From NCBI GenBank assembly GCA_903921965.1, contig CAIXSE010000788.1, forward strand, positions 1-22,902: a stretch of DNA of 22,902 nt, in the 5' to 3' direction. This DNA comes from an uncultured Thermoleophilia bacterium (GTDB taxonomy: Bacteria; Actinomycetota; Thermoleophilia; UBA2241). Numbering within the stretch: the stretch's first letter is position 1; every line of letters begins with the position of its first letter. Positions 21,303 to 22,902 of this stretch are shown in pieces. Under the pieces are notes generated by a model that was not told the DNA's origin, made no database searches, and saw nothing but the letters and a program-made list of their open reading frames with translations. Made by a program: the position numbers and the translations under genes.

Positions 21303-22902
21303 GAGTCGACGACCTCTCCGAGCCCGGTCGCACCGCCTCGCTTGACTGGTTCTTCCCCTCGCCGGACGGCCGCTACGTCGCCTTCGGCGTCTCGTGGGGC
21401 GGCGACGAGCAGTGCGTCCTGCGCCTGCTCGACGTCGACCGCGAGGAGATGCTGCCGGTCGCAGTGCCCGACACCTGGTTCTCGCGCGTCGCCTGGCTGC
21501 CCGACTCGAGCGGCTGCTTCTTCCCGGCGGGTGAGTACGTGATGAAGGACTACCCGCGCGACCTGCTGTTCCTCGACGTGGCCTCAGGGGAGATCACGCG
21601 CGACGTGCTCCGCGACCTCGGCTTCGAGTCGGAGGCGATGCAGGAGAGGGCCGCCTACCCCCAGGTCTCGGCCGACGGTCGCTGGCTCACGCTCGCCAGT
21701 GAGTGCCAGGGCGGCCGCATCATGCTGGCTCGCCGACTCCCCGACGGCGAGTGGTTCGAGGTGCTCGAGGGCGCGCAGTCGACGCGCGCCTACGGCTTCG
21801 TCGACGGGGATGACTACGTGGCCGTCACCACTGAGGATGCCCCGTGTGGGCGGCTCGTCCGCATACCTCTCGCGTCGGGCCGCGACCGCGCCACCTGGAC
21901 GGAACTGCTCCCCGAGTCCGGCGAGGTCCTCGTCAGCGTCGACCTCGTCGCCGGGCACTACGTCGTGTGCAGCCTCGCGGACGCCACCGCGCGCGTGCGC
22001 GTGTACGACCGCGATCTGCACCTCGTCGATGAGCTGCCTCTGCCGGCGAGCGGCGTGGTCGCCGAGCACGCGATGAGCGCCAACTACAAGGTCATGCCTC
22101 CGATGGAGGGCGGCAGCGTCGTCGTCTGCGGCGACGCCTTCACGTTCACGTTCGCCGCGCCCGGGCGCTCGCCGGGCACGTACCTGTACGACGTCCCAGG
22201 CCGCGAGCTGCGGCCGCTCGAACCGCCCGCGCTGGTCCTCGACGGCGTCGTCGACGAGCTCCGCTGGACGACGGCCCCGGACGGCTGGGAGGTCCCCTAC
22301 ACGCTGGTGCACCGGGACGACGTCGACCTCTCGCGGCCACAACCGACCCTCTTGTTCGGCTACGGGGGCTTCGGCATCGCCTTCGTCCCGACGTATCTGG
22401 GCAAGCTGGCACCCTTCGTCGAGGCCGGTGGCGTCGCCGTGATCCTCCACTTGCGCGGCGGAGGCGAGTTCGGGGTGCGCCAGTGGGAGGACGGGAGGCT
22501 GGAGCGCAAGCAGCACACCTTCGACGACCTGTTCGCCGTCGCGGAGGCGCTGATCGCCGACGGCGTGACAACCACGCCCCAGCTCGGCCTCGTCGGCGAG
22601 TCCAACGGCGGCTTGCTGGCGGCCGCGGCGTTGGCCCAGCGGCCCGAGCTCTGGGGCGCGGTCTGCGCGCAGATGCCGGTCGCAGACCTGCTCACGCCCG
22701 CGCTCGACGGCTTCGTCTACCTCACGACGGTCGTCGACCACGGCGACCCGAGGACTCCCGCTGGCGCGCGGGCACTGGCTCGCTGGTCTCCGTATCAGCA
22801 TCTGCGAGAAGCCGCCTATCCGCCGGTGCTCGTCTGGGCGGGCGAGGACGACACGCGCCAGGGCGTCTGGCACGCACGCAAGCTCGCGGCTCGGCTGCAG
22901 CA
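21248..22902 (+). pseudogene. Prolyl oligopeptidase, main part (S9A), partial at window end
   Basis: From GERLERASGPAGPWRP on, this frame is open to the right edge with no stop, about 550 codons. It carries the beta-propeller (FFPSPDGRYVAFGVSWGG, YPQVSADGRWLTLAS) and the alpha/beta-hydrolase domain (LLFGYGGFGIAF, ILHLRGGGEFG). The nucleophile serine is in GESNGGLL and the likely Asp in WAGEDDTRQG; the catalytic His lies past the edge. Family members cut short peptides in the cytoplasm, mostly after proline, which fits a role downstream of the peptide importer. Its first in-frame ATG would remove much of the propeller, so it is not a separate gene; it belongs to the preceding 5' part. Confidence 0.85.

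Noticed and set aside
21584..22873. Minus-strand open frame of ~429 codons
   Set aside because: It is the complement of the prolyl oligopeptidase frame, which has the catalytic motifs; the minus frame has none.
1..22902. CRISPR arrays, tRNA or rRNA genes, transposase genes, integrases
   Set aside because: I saw no regularly spaced repeats, no cloverleaf or rRNA sequence, and no recombinase motifs, so any mobility of the island rests only on the flanking repeats.

Overview
The window is high-GC DNA, tightly packed, with GTG starts common and TGA and TAG both used as stops. This fits an actinobacterial-type genome. A tungsten/molybdenum aldehyde:ferredoxin oxidoreductase and reductive-dehalogenase sequences, both from oxygen-sensitive families, suggest an anaerobe. 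I cannot name the species.

Layout. (1) Positions 1-3354, plus strand: the end of an unrecognised gene, a CocE/NonD-type serine hydrolase, and a reductive dehalogenase (rdhA-like) gene that starts inside the hydrolase stop codon. The rdhA gene is broken: it has an in-frame TAG, a lost iron-sulfur cysteine, and a 3' end copied from an ornithine cyclodeaminase gene. (2) Positions 3374-10425, minus strand: a peptide-type ABC importer operon (binding lipoprotein, two permeases, two ATPases) with a translationally coupled VOC/glyoxalase-fold gene, followed by a TetR-family regulator with its own promoter. (3) Positions 10440-14571: a divergent promoter with a 12-bp palindrome, an aldehyde dehydrogenase gene, a second copy of the promoter and palindrome, then an aminotransferase and ornithine cyclodeaminase/mu-crystallin pair. 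(4) Positions 14595-20428: a secreted metzincin-like metallopeptidase and an APC amino-acid permease, which share a repeated 73-bp leader, then an AOR-family oxidoreductase. (5) Positions 20430-22902: strong hairpins, a second rdhA 3' fragment nearly identical to the first, and a prolyl oligopeptidase gene with an apparent frameshift that runs off the window.

The genes suggest a peptide and amino-acid scavenging island: a secreted protease releases peptides, the ABC and APC systems import them, prolyl oligopeptidase cleaves them, and the aminotransferase, cyclodeaminase, aldehyde dehydrogenase and AOR process the products. This is inferred from families and neighbourhood; no substrate is shown by the sequence.

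The most interesting signals are not single genes. They are (a) a promoter plus palindromic operator present at two sites in opposite orientation, tying three transcription units into one likely regulon; (b) a short intergenic element repeated four times next to metabolic genes; and (c) two direct rdhA-tail repeats about 17.7 kb apart, each chimeric on its inner side, which look like junctions of an acquired or rearranged segment.
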